A stretch of 64,000 nucleotides of DNA from Pseudomonas citronellolis (GCF_900112375.1 NZ_FOLS01000025.1:1-64000); one strand, 5' to 3'. Counted from the first letter of the stretch, positions 27,301 through 39,758 are shown. A program made the numbers and translations. The notes: generated from the sequence alone by a model not told the origin.

Positions 27301-28017
27301 CCGCGCGGGCCCAACCCCGGCAGCTTCCTCCACGGCCTGCTGGAATGGGCCGCCGACGAGGGCTTCGCCGCCGTGGCGGAGCAACCCGAGGCACTGCGCG
27401 ACCTGGTCGCCCGGCGCTGCCAGCTGCGCGGCTGGGAAGCCTGGATCGAGCCCCTGGCGCAGTGGCTGCCGGCCTTCCTCCAGGCCCGCCTGGCGGTGCC
27501 CGGCGCGGCGCCGGTGCAACTGGCGGCGCTGGCCAGCTACCAGAAGGAAATGGAGTTCTGGTTCGCCGTGAAACCCACCGACAGCACCCGCCTCGACGCC
27601 GCCGTGCGCGCCCACGTGCTGCCCGGCGAGGCGCGCCCGGCGCTGCAGCCGACGCAGCTGGGCGGCATGCTCAAGGGCTTCATCGACCTGGTCTTCGAAC
27701 ATGAGGGGCGCTACTACGTGGCCGACTACAAATCCAACTGGCTCGGCCCCGACGCCGCCGCCTACACCGCGCCGGCCCTGCGCGCGGCGGTGCTGGAGCA
27801 CCGCTACGACCTGCAGTACGCGCTCTACCTGTTCGCCCTGCACCGCCTGCTCAAGGCGCGCCTGACGGACTACGACTACGACCGCCACGTGGGCGGCGCG
27901 CTCTACCTGTTCCTGCGCGGCGGCGAGCACGGCGTGTTCCACGAACGCCCGCCGAAGGCGCTGATGGAGGCGCTGGAAGCGCTGTTCAGCCAGCACGCCG
28001 AGGAGGTGCCGGCATGA
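24337..28017 (+). CDS. recB: Exodeoxyribonuclease V subunit beta
   Basis: 1226 aa. A 3'-5' SF1A helicase plus the only nuclease of RecBCD. Walker A is ASAGTGKTFTI (lysine 26) and motif II is IDEFQDTDPLQY near 393-404. The C-terminal nuclease domain keeps D1117 (GFIDLVFEH) and D1130/K1132 (VADYKSNW), matching the spacing of E. coli D1067, D1080 and K1082, so the nuclease should be active. Overlaps recC and recD by four bases each, so the three subunits are translationally coupled. Confidence 0.96.
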   Translation: MSRELRALEFPLHGSRLIEASAGTGKTFTIALLYLRLVLDHGGELAFGRPLSPPEILVVTFTDAATQELRERIRARLGEAAACFAEPALQHDALLVELRASYPEQRWPGCARLLRLAAEWMDEAAVSTIHSWCYRMLREHAFDSGSLFTQDLITDQSELLAEVVRDYWRRNFYPLPAPAAKVVGDIYKGGPEALARLLQPLLAQQEAGFRYADQPLSAPGSLRELLEETGAFYARLDELEQQARAAWAADAQGLRQLLIDLRPQLNGNSYRNKDDDAVFEGWLQALEAWSLGGAAPDNLARFGQTRIKVKGKTPVPEHAAFQAIDAWLEAAEQQPDIAPQLLLHALGEVSRALEAEKQRRAELGFDDLLARLDRALAGPGGEHLAERIREQFPVALIDEFQDTDPLQYRIFERIYRIADNPRDCGLFMIGDPKQAIYAFRGADIHTYLRARAATAGRHYTLGTNYRSTLAVVEAVNHCFAFAEGHERGAFRFAAQGDNPVPFQAVAAKGRDERLLIDGEEAAALTLWQLENDGQVVGSRLYREQMAAGAASAIRHWLSLAQQGRAGLYKADGTGRALRPADIAILVRGRSEAEAVRAELAARRLASVYLSDRDSVFDSPEAGDLLHWLRACAEPGNDALLRSALATRTLGLGWQTLERLNQDEQFWEGMLMRFRDYRSQWQQQGVLPMLRRLLADFELPARLLRRADGERSLTNLLHLAEWLQREAAELDGEHALLRVLAEQLASPSSEEILRLESDADLIKVVTIHKSKGLEYPLVLLPFICSWKELDGKSQTPPSFQGEEGKVIELARGKDLAEAAYRLANDERLGEDMRLLYVALTRARHALWLGVAPLVAGNAKSPELHKGAFGYLLGGGAAIALDGFAGCLQALGGGCPGIRIEPVPAVDATAYDEARAGLLGQAREPQRRVAEKWWIASYSALATLDAEGDAPAPASEPISAEEATLREGDADSAAAELAQAAPAAGSLHAFPRGPNPGSFLHGLLEWAADEGFAAVAEQPEALRDLVARRCQLRGWEAWIEPLAQWLPAFLQARLAVPGAAPVQLAALASYQKEMEFWFAVKPTDSTRLDAAVRAHVLPGEARPALQPTQLGGMLKGFIDLVFEHEGRYYVADYKSNWLGPDAAAYTAPALRAAVLEHRYDLQYALYLFALHRLLKARLTDYDYDRHVGGALYLFLRGGEHGVFHERPPKALMEALEALFSQHAEEVPA

Positions 28018-30056
28018 CCCGCGAGCAACTGCTGGAACTGCTCGGCCAATGGGCCGGGCGCGGCTGGCTGCGCGAGCTGGACCGCGCCTTCGCCGCCTTC
28101 CTGGTGGAACAGGCGCCCGACGCCGAGCCGCTGCTGATCCTCGCCGCCGCCCTGGCCAGCCACCAGCTGGGTCGCGGCCACGTGTGCCTGGACCTGGCCG
28201 CGACCCTCGCCGACAGCCGCTTCGCCCTGTCGCTGCCGCCGGACGGCGAACTGGAAGGCACGCCGCTGACGCTGCCCGGCGAACTGCTCGACGGCCTCGA
28301 CCTGGCCGCCTGGCAGGCCGCCCTGGCCGACCTGCGCCTGGTGGGCGAGGGCCCCGGCGCCACGCCGCTGGTGCTGGCCGGCCCGCGCCTGTACCTGCGT
28401 CGCTACTGGCAGTACGAACGCGAGGTGCGCGCCGGCATCGACCAGCGCCTGGCCCGCGGCGAGGCCCTGCGCGCGGCATTGCCGGTGGATGCCCTGCGCC
28501 AGGCCCTGGACGCGCTCTTCCCGAAACGCCCCGGCGCCCCGGCGGACTGGCAGAAACTGGCCTGCGCCCTGGCCGCCGGCAACGCCTTCGGCATCGTCAC
28601 CGGCGGCCCCGGCACCGGCAAGACCACCACCGTGGTGCGCCTGCTGGCGCTGCTGCAGAGCCTGGCCCTGGGCGGCGAGGGTGGCCGGCCGCTGCGCATC
28701 CGCCTGGCGGCACCCACCGGCAAGGCGGCGGCGCGGCTCAACGAATCCATCGCTAATGCCGTGGACCGCCTGGACCTCGGCGCCTTCGCCAACGGCGAGC
28801 AGATACGCCAGCAGGTGCCCAAGGAAGTCACCACCCTGCACCGCCTGCTCGGCAGCCGCCCGGACAGCCGGCAGTTCCGCCACCACCCCGGCAACCCGCT
28901 GGCGCTGGACCTGCTGGTGGTGGACGAAGCCTCCATGGTCGACCTGGAAATGATGGCCGCGCTGCTCGGCGCGCTGCCGGACAAGGCGCGGCTGATCCTG
29001 CTCGGCGACAAGGACCAGCTGGCCTCGGTGGAGGCCGGCGCAGTGCTCGGCGAACTGTGCAGCCGCGCCCGCGAGGGCCACTACCGTGCGGCGACCCGCG
29101 ATTGGTTGCAGGCGGTCAGCGGCGAGCAGGTCGACGATGATCTGCTCGACGCCCACGGCCAGCCCCTCGACCAGGCCGTGGCCATGCTCCGCCACAGCCA
29201 CCGCTTCAGTTCCGCCAGCGGCATCGGCCAGCTCGCCGAGGCGGTCAACGCCGGCGACGTGGCGGCCATGCGCGCGGTCTGGGAACGGGGCTACGCCGAC
29301 CTGGCGCGCCTGGCCCTGGACGCCCGCGACGACCGCGGCCTGCGCGAACTGGTGGTGGAAGGCGGCGGCCGCTACTTCCTCGACGCCGCCGCCCGCCCGG
29401 ATGTGGCGCCGCCCCAGGGCTACCGCCACTACCTGCAGGTGCTGCGCGACACCCGCCCGGCGCCGGACGCCGCCCAGGCCGACTTCGACGCCTGGGCCGG
29501 GCGCGTGCTCGCCGCCCACGGCCAGTTCCAGGTGCTCTGCGCCCTGCGCCGCGGCCCCTGGGGCGTGGACGGGTTGAACCTGCGCATCGCCGACCTGCTG
29601 CAGGACGAGGGGCTGATCCAGCCCCACGGCGGCGCCTGGTACCTCGGCCGCCCGCTGCTGGTCACGCGCAACGACTACGGCCTGGGCCTGATGAACGGCG
29701 ACATCGGCATCACCCTGGCGCTGCCCCGGGAGGAGGGCGGCGAGCGCAAATGGCCGCTGCGCGTGGCCTTCGCCGACGGCCGCGGCGGCATCAAGTGGGT
29801 GCTGCCCAGCCGCCTGCAGGCGGTGGAAACGGTGTTCGCCATGACCGTGCACAAGTCCCAGGGCTCGGAGTTCACCCACGCCGCCCTGGTGCTGCCCGAC
29901 GCGCTCAACCCGATCCTCACCCGCGAGCTGGTCTACACCGGCATCACCCGCGCGCGCAGCTGGTTCAGCCTGGCCAGCGCCGGACGCGGCCAGTGGGTGC
30001 TGGAGGCGGCCATCGAGCGGCGGGTGCAGCGGGCCAGCGGGTTGCTGGAAGCTTGA
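28014..30056 (+). CDS. recD: Exodeoxyribonuclease V subunit alpha
   Basis: 680 aa. A 5'-3' SF1B helicase, the faster motor of RecBCD. Walker A GGPGTGKTTT has its lysine at 203. Motif II reads LLVVDEASMVDLEM near 300-313, and VFAMTVHKSQGSEF near 608-621 is the UvrD-like C-terminal motif. The first 110 residues form the RecC-contacting domain. Slightly longer than E. coli RecD (608 aa). Last gene of the recCBD set; 76 bp later the roc-like locus begins on the same strand. Confidence 0.96.
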   Translation: MTREQLLELLGQWAGRGWLRELDRAFAAFLVEQAPDAEPLLILAAALASHQLGRGHVCLDLAATLADSRFALSLPPDGELEGTPLTLPGELLDGLDLAAWQAALADLRLVGEGPGATPLVLAGPRLYLRRYWQYEREVRAGIDQRLARGEALRAALPVDALRQALDALFPKRPGAPADWQKLACALAAGNAFGIVTGGPGTGKTTTVVRLLALLQSLALGGEGGRPLRIRLAAPTGKAAARLNESIANAVDRLDLGAFANGEQIRQQVPKEVTTLHRLLGSRPDSRQFRHHPGNPLALDLLVVDEASMVDLEMMAALLGALPDKARLILLGDKDQLASVEAGAVLGELCSRAREGHYRAATRDWLQAVSGEQVDDDLLDAHGQPLDQAVAMLRHSHRFSSASGIGQLAEAVNAGDVAAMRAVWERGYADLARLALDARDDRGLRELVVEGGGRYFLDAAARPDVAPPQGYRHYLQVLRDTRPAPDAAQADFDAWAGRVLAAHGQFQVLCALRRGPWGVDGLNLRIADLLQDEGLIQPHGGAWYLGRPLLVTRNDYGLGLMNGDIGITLALPREEGGERKWPLRVAFADGRGGIKWVLPSRLQAVETVFAMTVHKSQGSEFTHAALVLPDALNPILTRELVYTGITRARSWFSLASAGRGQWVLEAAIERRVQRASGLLEA

Positions 30057-30079
30057 GGGGCAAAATTGCGATAGGCATC

Positions 30080-30104
30080 ACAATTAGAATTGTCTGATGT
30101 CAGA
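30080..30104. promoter_or_regulatory. Two adjoining palindromes before the kinase-1 gene
   Basis: ACAATTAGAATTGT (30080-30093) and TCTGATGTCAGA (30093-30104) are both perfect inverted repeats with two-base centres and share one base. They form an AT-rich island in very GC-rich surroundings, 29 bp before the start of the first hybrid kinase. They may be operators or part of the promoter of the signalling operon. The binding protein is unknown. Confidence 0.4.
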
Positions 30105-30132
30105 TTGAGGTCATTGCCTACAAGCTGACAGG

Positions 30133-32931
30133 ATGAAGTTAGGACAATTCCTTCGTCCGCTGGACGCCTCCTTTTCCACTCCCAGCGCCGCCCGCAAACT
30201 GCTGCGCCTGCTCAGCGGCGCACTGCTGCTGTGCCTGCTGTGCAGCCTGGCGTTCGCCCTGAGCATGGCGTTCAACCATGAGGTGTCGATCCGCCGCCGC
30301 GACATGAACGCGGCCATGTACGAGGCGCAGCTGTACTTCAGCCAGCGCGAGTCGCTGCTCGACTACCTCGGCCGCGGCCAGTTGCCGCTGGCCACGCCGG
30401 CCGGCGCGGCCACGCGGCTGCCGGCCTGGCCCGGCGAAGGCCCGGCGCCGCTGTTGCTGCCGCTGCCTGGCGCCGCGCGGGCGCTGCTGCTGTTCCCCGG
30501 CGACCTGGCCGAGCTGCGCGACAAGCGCCTGGGGCTGATCCACGTGGCGTCCGGCGCTACGCCGCAGGTCAGCCGGCTCAACGAGGCGGGCCACCCCGAC
30601 GCCGCGCTGCCGGCCGGCGTGCTCGCCGCCCTGGCGGGCAGCTCCGGGGCGGGGCCGGGCACGCGCTGGCTGGCCGACCCCGGCGACCCGCTGGGGCGGC
30701 TGTTCCTGTTCAAGCGCCTGGAGGACGGCTGGCTGGGCCTGGAAATCCGCGGCGACGACCTCGACGCGGCGCTGCAGCGGCCCGAGGCCGGCGACTACCT
30801 GCTGCTGGACCGCCGGCACCGGGTGGTTTTCTCCAGCCCCGCCGAAAGCCCCGACGGCGAGGTGTTCCGCAACCTGTGGAATGGCGACTGCTTCGACTTC
30901 GTCGGCCTGGGCCCGATTCCCCTGCAGGTGGCCCTGCTCAAGCACCTGGGCGCCTCGAACTGGGCGCTGGTCTACCACCAGGGCGTCGGCCAGCTGCTGG
31001 TCGCCCTCTGGCTGCCGATCCTGCTGGCCAGCGGCCTGGCGCTGGCCGCCGGCCTGCTGCTGCAGCGCCTGGGGCAGCGCATCGACCAGCGCCTGATCCG
31101 CCCGGCGCAGCAGCGCCTGGAGGCGCTCAAGGAAAGCGAAGCCTTCTCCCGCGCAGTCATCCGCGCAGCCCCCGTGGCGCTGTGCGTGCTGCGCCGCGCC
31201 GATGCCGCGGTGGTGCTGGAGAACCCCCAGGCCGAGCAGTGGCTGGACGGCGGCCAGGTGATCCCCCGCGACGGCGCGCGCTGGATCGCCCAGGCCTTCG
31301 CCAGGGAGGGCGGCGCGGCCTGCGAGGAACTGGCGGTGGGCGGCGGGCGTCACCTGTACCTGAGCTACACGCCGACGCGCTACAACGGCGAGGACGTGCT
31401 GTTCTGCGCCTTCAGCGACATCAGCGCGCGCAAGCAGGCCGAGGCCGAGCTGTCCCGCGCCAAGCAGCTGGCCGACGCCGCCAACCAGGCCAAGACGCTG
31501 TTCCTGGCCACCATGAGCCACGAGATCCGCACGCCGCTGTACGGCGTGCTGGGCACCCTGGAACTGCTCGGCCGCACCCGCCTGGATCTGCAGCAGACCG
31601 GCTACCTGCAGGCCATCCAGCGTTCCTCCTCGACCCTGCTGCAGCTGATCAGCGACGTGCTCGACGTGTCCAAGATCGAGGCCGGGCAACTGGTGCTGGA
31701 GCCGGAGGAATTCTCGCCCCTGGAGCTGACCGAGGAAGTGGTCCAGTCCTTCGCCGGGGCGGCGCGGGCCAAGGGCCTGCAACTGTTCAGCTGCATCGAC
31801 GCGCAGCTGCCCCTGCGCCTGTCCGGCGACGCCACGCGCATCCGCCAGATCCTGGGCAACCTGCTGAGCAACGCGCTGAAGTTCACCGACAGCGGCCGCG
31901 TGCTGGTGCGCGTGCGCCAGCGCGGCGAGGAGGGCGGCAAGGCGATCCTGGACTGGCAGGTGATCGACAGCGGCTGCGGCATCGCCGCCGAGGAGCAGGT
32001 GCGGCTGTTCGAGCCCTTCTACCAGGTTGGCGGCAGCGCCCGCCAGGTGGGCGGCACCGGCCTGGGCCTGTCGATCTGCAAGCGCCTCACCCGCCTGATG
32101 CACGGCCGCCTGCGGGTGGTCAGCGACCTCGGCCTGGGCAGCAGCTTCACCCTGAGCCTGCCGCTGGAGCCGGTCGAGGCCGCGGCGCCGCAACCGATAC
32201 TGGAGGACGGCCCGGTGCTGGTGCTCTCGCCCATGCGCGAGCTGGGCGAGGCGCTGTGCGGCTGGATCGCCCGCTGGGGCGCGCGGGCGCGGATGGCCAC
32301 GCCGCAGCTGCTGGCCGAGGCCGACGACCAGTCGGTGCTGGTGGAGGTCCGCCTGCACGGCCCGGCGGCGGCGCCGCCGGAGGGCTGGCCGAGCTGCCGC
32401 GTGGTGCTCAGCGCCGAAGGGCACCTGCAGCCGGCGCGCCTGGGCTGCGACTGGCTGGTCGGCCTGCACAGCCTGGGCGCCCTGGGCCGGGCCATCGGGC
32501 TGGCCCAGGGCTGCCTCAGCGGCGGCGCCCAGCGCGAACGCCCGGCGGGCGCCGCGCGCGACCTGCTGGGGCTGCGCGTGCTGGTGGTGGAAGACAACCA
32601 GATCAACCAACTGATCCTGCGTGACCAGCTGAACGCCCTGGGCTGCCGCGTGGAACTGGCCGGCAACGGCCAGGAGGCCCTGCAGCGCGGGCGCGCCGAA
32701 GACATCGACGTGGTCCTCACCGACCTCAACATGCCACGCATGGACGGCTACCAGCTGGCCAGCGAACTGCGCCAGCGCGGCTGGCAGCAGCCGATCATCG
32801 GGGCCACCGCCAATGCCATGCGCGAGGAGCGCGAGCGCTGCCTCGCCGCCGGCATGGAGGACTGCCTGCTCAAGCCGGTGGACCTGGAGACGTTGTACCG
32901 CTGCCTGGCGGCAGCGAAGGAGATTTCATGA
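30133..32931 (+). CDS. Hybrid histidine kinase 1 of the Roc-like module (no HPt)
   Basis: 932 aa, inner membrane. TM1 at about 24-46, periplasmic sensor of about 240 residues without a recognised fold, TM2 at about 287-310, PAS-like domain at about 335-432. HisKA has the phospho-acceptor H463 in [18 protein letters not shown]. The HATPase has N580, D612 (DSGCGI) and GGTGLGLS. A degenerate receiver-like segment lies at about 690-795, and a C-terminal receiver has D864 and K914. There is no HPt domain, unlike the second kinase downstream. RocS/BvgS-like. The ribosome site is poor (GACAGG adjoining ATG). The stop overlaps the EAL gene by ATGA, so the two are translationally coupled. Confidence 0.88.
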   Translation: MKLGQFLRPLDASFSTPSAARKLLRLLSGALLLCLLCSLAFALSMAFNHEVSIRRRDMNAAMYEAQLYFSQRESLLDYLGRGQLPLATPAGAATRLPAWPGEGPAPLLLPLPGAARALLLFPGDLAELRDKRLGLIHVASGATPQVSRLNEAGHPDAALPAGVLAALAGSSGAGPGTRWLADPGDPLGRLFLFKRLEDGWLGLEIRGDDLDAALQRPEAGDYLLLDRRHRVVFSSPAESPDGEVFRNLWNGDCFDFVGLGPIPLQVALLKHLGASNWALVYHQGVGQLLVALWLPILLASGLALAAGLLLQRLGQRIDQRLIRPAQQRLEALKESEAFSRAVIRAAPVALCVLRRADAAVVLENPQAEQWLDGGQVIPRDGARWIAQAFAREGGAACEELAVGGGRHLYLSYTPTRYNGEDVLFCAFSDISARKQAEAELSRAKQLADAANQAKTLFLATMSHEIRTPLYGVLGTLELLGRTRLDLQQTGYLQAIQRSSSTLLQLISDVLDVSKIEAGQLVLEPEEFSPLELTEEVVQSFAGAARAKGLQLFSCIDAQLPLRLSGDATRIRQILGNLLSNALKFTDSGRVLVRVRQRGEEGGKAILDWQVIDSGCGIAAEEQVRLFEPFYQVGGSARQVGGTGLGLSICKRLTRLMHGRLRVVSDLGLGSSFTLSLPLEPVEAAAPQPILEDGPVLVLSPMRELGEALCGWIARWGARARMATPQLLAEADDQSVLVEVRLHGPAAAPPEGWPSCRVVLSAEGHLQPARLGCDWLVGLHSLGALGRAIGLAQGCLSGGAQRERPAGAARDLLGLRVLVVEDNQINQLILRDQLNALGCRVELAGNGQEALQRGRAEDIDVVLTDLNMPRMDGYQLASELRQRGWQQPIIGATANAMREERERCLAAGMEDCLLKPVDLETLYRCLAAAKEIS

Positions 32932-34127
32932 ACCCCCTGCCTTACCGGGTGCTGGTCGTCGAAGACCAGGCCTTCCAGCGCGAGTACCTGCTGGAGCAAC
33001 TGCGCACCCAGGGCGTGTGCTACCTCGAGGCGGCCGCCGACGGCGCCGAGGCCATCGAGCGCCTGGAGCGCCAGCGCTTCGACCTGGTGCTCAGCGACCT
33101 GCTGATGCCGGGGATGGACGGCGTGCAGCTGATCCAGCACCTGTCCACCCTGGAGTGGCGCCCGCAGCTGGCGCTGATGAGCTCGGCGCCGCAGCGGGTG
33201 CTCGGCGGCGCCTGCCAGGCGGCCCGGGCGCTGGGCCTGTCGGTGCTCGACCTGATCGCCAAGCCGGCGCCGCCGGCGGCCATCGCGCGGCTGCTGGAGC
33301 GCCTCGGCCAGCGCCAGGGCGCCGCGCGCGAACCGGGCCGGCAGGCGACCTGCTTCAGCCGCTCGCAACTGCTGCTGGCCCTGGCGCGGGGCGAGCTGCA
33401 GGCCTGGTTCCAGCCGAAGAAGTCGCTGCGCGACGGGCGCATCGTCGCCGCCGAGGCCTTGGTGCGCTGGCTGCACCCGGAGCACGGCCTGCTGCTGCCC
33501 GGCGCCTTCATCGACGACCTGGCCCGCCACGGCCTGGAGCAGGTGCTGCTGTGGACCATGATCGAGCAGTCGCTGCGCGCCCAGGCCGGCTGGCGCCAGC
33601 AGGGCTACCGCATACCGGTGTCGGTGAACCTGCCGACGCACCTGCTGGACGACCCCGGCCTGCCCGACCGCCTGGCCGACTTCGTCGTGTTGCAGGGCGG
33701 CGAGCCGGCCTCGCTGTGCTTCGAGTTGACCGAAAGCAGCACCACGCGCCGGCCTGGCAACTACCATGCCGGGGCCTGCCGCCTGCGCATGAAGGGCTTC
33801 GGCCTGGCCCAGGACGACTTCGGCCAGGGCTACAGCTCGCTGTACAACCTGGTGTCGACGCCCTTCACCGAGCTGAAGATCGACCGCGCCCTGGTGCACG
33901 GCAGCGTCGAGGACGAATCCCTCGCCGCGGCCCTGGAGAGCACCGTGGCCCTGGGCCACCGGCTGGGCCTGGAAGTGGTCGCCGAAGGCGTGGAGAGCAC
34001 CGCCGAGCTGAGCCTGCTGCGGCGCCTGGCCTGCGACCGGGTACAGGGCTTCCTGATCTCCGAGGCGGTGTGCGCCGAGGCCTTCGACCGCCTGCTGCAC
34101 GAAGACGGGCCGGCGGGGGCTCCCTGA
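32928..34127 (+). CDS. rocR: RocR-type response regulator, receiver-EAL phosphodiesterase
   Basis: 399 aa, cytosolic. Receiver domain at 1-125 with D57 as phospho-acceptor and K112; EAL domain at about 145-393. Every catalytic residue of c-di-GMP phosphodiesterases is present: E176 (EAL), N234, E266, D296/D297 (DDFG), K317, E353 and Q373. These match the RocR residues with a constant offset of one, and loop 6 (QDDFGQGYSS) is intact. It should hydrolyse c-di-GMP when phosphorylated. In P. aeruginosa RocR also competes with RocA1 for the kinase RocS1 and so antagonises fimbrial gene expression. ATG preceded by AAGGAGATTTC, overlapping the kinase stop. Confidence 0.88.
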   Translation: MNPLPYRVLVVEDQAFQREYLLEQLRTQGVCYLEAAADGAEAIERLERQRFDLVLSDLLMPGMDGVQLIQHLSTLEWRPQLALMSSAPQRVLGGACQAARALGLSVLDLIAKPAPPAAIARLLERLGQRQGAAREPGRQATCFSRSQLLLALARGELQAWFQPKKSLRDGRIVAAEALVRWLHPEHGLLLPGAFIDDLARHGLEQVLLWTMIEQSLRAQAGWRQQGYRIPVSVNLPTHLLDDPGLPDRLADFVVLQGGEPASLCFELTESSTTRRPGNYHAGACRLRMKGFGLAQDDFGQGYSSLYNLVSTPFTELKIDRALVHGSVEDESLAAALESTVALGHRLGLEVVAEGVESTAELSLLRRLACDRVQGFLISEAVCAEAFDRLLHEDGPAGAP

Positions 34128-34213
34128 GCCTCGTCCGGCGCCGCGCCGGCGGCGCAGCCTCGCGGGCTCGCCCGGGGCCATCTACAGTCAGCGAATCATG
34201 TTCTGCATGTTTC

Positions 34214-37462
<3,249 letters not shown>

Positions 37463-37525
37463 GGGCTAAGCTGAGAAGGACGGCCCGTCGCTGCGGCGGG
37501 CAACAGGCATGACCAAGAGACCGTT

Positions 37526-38176
37526 ATGGAAAAACTCAGAATCGTGGTGGCCGATGATCATTCGATCGTACGGATGGGCGTGCGCGAAGTGGTGCAGGGG
37601 GACCCGCGCTTCTCCATCGTCGGCATGGCCGCCAACTCCAGCGAACTGGTGCGCCTGTACGGCGAGCTGGCGCCGGACATCGTCATCGCCGACTACAACA
37701 TGCCCGGCGACGAGCAGTACGGCGACGGCCTCAAGCTGGTCGGCTACCTGCTGCGGCAGTTCCCGGGCACCCGCGTGCTGATCTACACCATGCTCAGCAA
37801 CAACCTGATCTTCTCCAGCCTCTACGATCTGGGCGTGGCCGGGGTGGTGCCCAAGAGCAGCGACCCGGAGGAAATCCTCGCGGCGCTCGACGCCATCGCC
37901 GGCGGGCGCATCTACCGCGGCGCCTGCATGCAGGACCCGAACAGCGTGCTGCCCGGCGGCGACGACATCGAGGGGCGCATCGCCAGCCTCTCGACCAAGG
38001 AGTACGAAGTGCTGCGCCACTTCGTCTCGGGCCTGAGCGTGCGCGACATCGCCCGGGTGCTCAACCGCAGCGTGAAGACCGTCAGCGCGCAGAAGATCGC
38101 CGCCATGCGCAAGCTGGAGGTGGACAGCGACCAGGCGCTGCTGACCTTCTGCATCAAGGCCGAGCTCTTCCAGTGA
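37526..38176 (+). CDS. RocA/RcsB-like response regulator (NarL family)
   Basis: 216 aa. Receiver domain at 1-125 with acidic pocket D10/D11 and phospho-acceptor D56 (VIADYNMPGDE), then a LuxR/NarL-type HTH at about 145-207 (LSTKEYEVLRHFVSGLSVRD). The receiver resembles RcsB. It is the only DNA-binding member of the module, the likely final acceptor of the phosphorelay, and by position the activator of the fimbrial operon that starts 239 bp downstream. P. aeruginosa RocA1 plays this role for cupC. ATG preceded by AAGAGACCGTT. Confidence 0.86.
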   Translation: MEKLRIVVADDHSIVRMGVREVVQGDPRFSIVGMAANSSELVRLYGELAPDIVIADYNMPGDEQYGDGLKLVGYLLRQFPGTRVLIYTMLSNNLIFSSLYDLGVAGVVPKSSDPEEILAALDAIAGGRIYRGACMQDPNSVLPGGDDIEGRIASLSTKEYEVLRHFVSGLSVRDIARVLNRSVKTVSAQKIAAMRKLEVDSDQALLTFCIKAELFQ

Positions 38177-38183
38177 GAGGCTG

Positions 38184-38197
38184 TAGGAATCTTCTCG
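38184..38197 (+). promoter_or_regulatory. RcsB-like box upstream of the fimbrial operon
   Basis: TAGGAATCTTCTCG, eight bases after the stop of the response-regulator gene. It agrees with the RcsAB box consensus KMRGAWTMWYCTGS at 13 of 14 positions. A second TAGGAA follows at 38207-38212, paired with a TTCCT at 38223-38227. Because the upstream regulator is RcsB-like, this is a reasonable candidate binding site; function is inferred. Confidence 0.4.
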
Positions 38198-38414
38198 TTA
38201 CATCCATAGGAAGAGTTTGAAATTCCTTTGAGATTTGTCTGATTAAAGCCTTCCTGCGCACTCCCTAAAGTATGCGGCGTCGAGGCTGCCGGCCCTCCAT
38301 CGCCACTGCGCTGGAAGGCGGTGGCGAGGAACCTTCGAGTGGCTCGGGTTCCTCGGGCGGGCCATTGCCGCTCGGCAGGCAGCCAGCGCAACCGCATTCA
38401 ATTGGAGTTCGATC

Positions 38415-38963
38415 ATGCACAAGAACCTGCTCGCCGCCCTGATCGTGGCCGGCGCCGGCCTGTCGCTAAACGCCCAGGCGGCCCAGACCGGGCAGATCCA
38501 GATCACCGGCAAGGTGGTGGACACCACCTGCTCGGTGGACGCCGGCTCGGGCAATGTCCAGGTGACCCTGCCCAACGTCGACAAGTCGCTGCTGCAGAAC
38601 CCGGGCAGCAACACCGGCATCACCCCGTTCTCGGTCAAGGTCTCCGGCTGCACCGGCAGCTCCGGCACCGGCGCCGATACCGTGTCCATCGCCTTCGTCC
38701 CGGACGCCAACGTCGACATGAACGGCAACCTGGTCAACACCGGCGGCGCCAGCGCCGTGGCGGTGCAGCTGCTGGACAAGAACCAGCAGCCGATCAACAT
38801 CCACAACGACAGCTACAGCGCCCAGGTGGCCCGCGGCGAGTCCACCGACGTGTCCGGCGGCGACATCAACCTGAACTACTACGCCCGCTACTTCTCCGCG
38901 GCCGGCGGGGCTGGCGCGGGTGACGTCGCGACCCAGGCGAACTTCCAGCTGATCTACCAGTGA
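38415..38963 (+). CDS. Type-1-like fimbrial major pilin
   Basis: 182 aa, secreted through Sec (signal peptide about 1-23, ending AQA). The mature protein has the FimA fold: GKVVDTTC near 32-39, the disulfide pair C39/C79, the motif NLNYYARYF near the C-terminus and a final FQLIYQ beta-strand with the penultimate tyrosine used for donor-strand exchange. It is the first gene of a four-gene chaperone-usher operon, so it is probably the major subunit. ATG preceded by TTGGAGTTCGATC. Confidence 0.9.
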   Translation: MHKNLLAALIVAGAGLSLNAQAAQTGQIQITGKVVDTTCSVDAGSGNVQVTLPNVDKSLLQNPGSNTGITPFSVKVSGCTGSSGTGADTVSIAFVPDANVDMNGNLVNTGGASAVAVQLLDKNQQPINIHNDSYSAQVARGESTDVSGGDINLNYYARYFSAAGGAGAGDVATQANFQLIYQ

Positions 38964-39014
38964 TCCACCCGTGATCGACCTGCCCGAGGCTCCGCCCCGG
39001 GCATCGAGGTACCC

Positions 39015-39758
39015 ATGAAACAAGTCTTCCCCTCGCTGCGGCCGGCCTGGCTGCTGGCCGGCTTCCTGCTGCTCGCCTTCGGCGCGCCCCTGGCCCGCGC
39101 CGGGGTGGTCATCGACGGCACGCGGGTGATCTACCCGGCGAAGGAACGCGAGGTCACCCTGCGCCTGACCAACCAGGGCAAACAGCCGGTGCTGATGCAG
39201 GTCTGGGCCGACCGCGGCGACGAACGCTCCACGCCGCAGACCGCCAACGCGCCCTTCCTCATCACGCCGCCGATCTTCCGCCTGGACCCGCGGAAGGGCC
39301 AGAGCGTGCGCCTGATGTTCACCGGCGAGAAGCTGCCGCAGGACCGCGAGTCGCTGTTCTGGTTCAACGCCTTGGAAGTGCCGCCCATGCCCCAGGGCGC
39401 CGAGGCCAACTACATGCAGATCGCCGTGCGCTCGCGGTTGAAGCTGTTCTACCGGCCGGCCGGGCTGCCCGGCGACGTGGGCAGCGCGGTGGGCCAGGTG
39501 CGCTGGCAGCTGGTGCGCCAGGGCGCGGGCTATGCCCTGCGCGGCGACAATTCCAGCCCCTACCACCTGTCCTACAGCGGCCTGACCCTGGTCCAGGGCG
39601 GCCGCGACTACAAGGCGGCGGGCGGGATGATCGCGCCCTTCGCCAGCCAGACCTTCGCCCTCGACGGCTTCGCCGGCGGCACGGGCGCCGGGCAGGTGCG
39701 CTACCGCTGGATGAGCGACTACGGCGCCGCCCCGGAACGAACCGCCAGCCTGCATTGA
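39015..39758 (+). CDS. Periplasmic fimbrial chaperone, PapD family
   Basis: 247 aa with a signal peptide at about 1-29. Two Ig-like domains. The conserved start of the mature protein, GVVIDGTRVIYPAKEREVTL, contains the subunit-anchoring arginine R37, and RLKLFYRP carries the conserved lysine. The F1-G1 loop is short (FGS class), used for rod-like fimbriae. It binds pilins by donor-strand complementation and delivers them to the usher. ATG preceded by GAGGTACCC; the same GAGGTA-type site precedes the adhesin gene. Confidence 0.92.
   Translation: MKQVFPSLRPAWLLAGFLLLAFGAPLARAGVVIDGTRVIYPAKEREVTLRLTNQGKQPVLMQVWADRGDERSTPQTANAPFLITPPIFRLDPRKGQSVRLMFTGEKLPQDRESLFWFNALEVPPMPQGAEANYMQIAVRSRLKLFYRPAGLPGDVGSAVGQVRWQLVRQGAGYALRGDNSSPYHLSYSGLTLVQGGRDYKAAGGMIAPFASQTFALDGFAGGTGAGQVRYRWMSDYGAAPERTASLH

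Noticed and set aside
34138-34155. Terminator between the EAL gene and kinase 2
   Set aside because: GCGCCGC-GCCG-GCGGCGC is a good hairpin but lacks a U-run and is common in GC-rich DNA; the operon may well read through.
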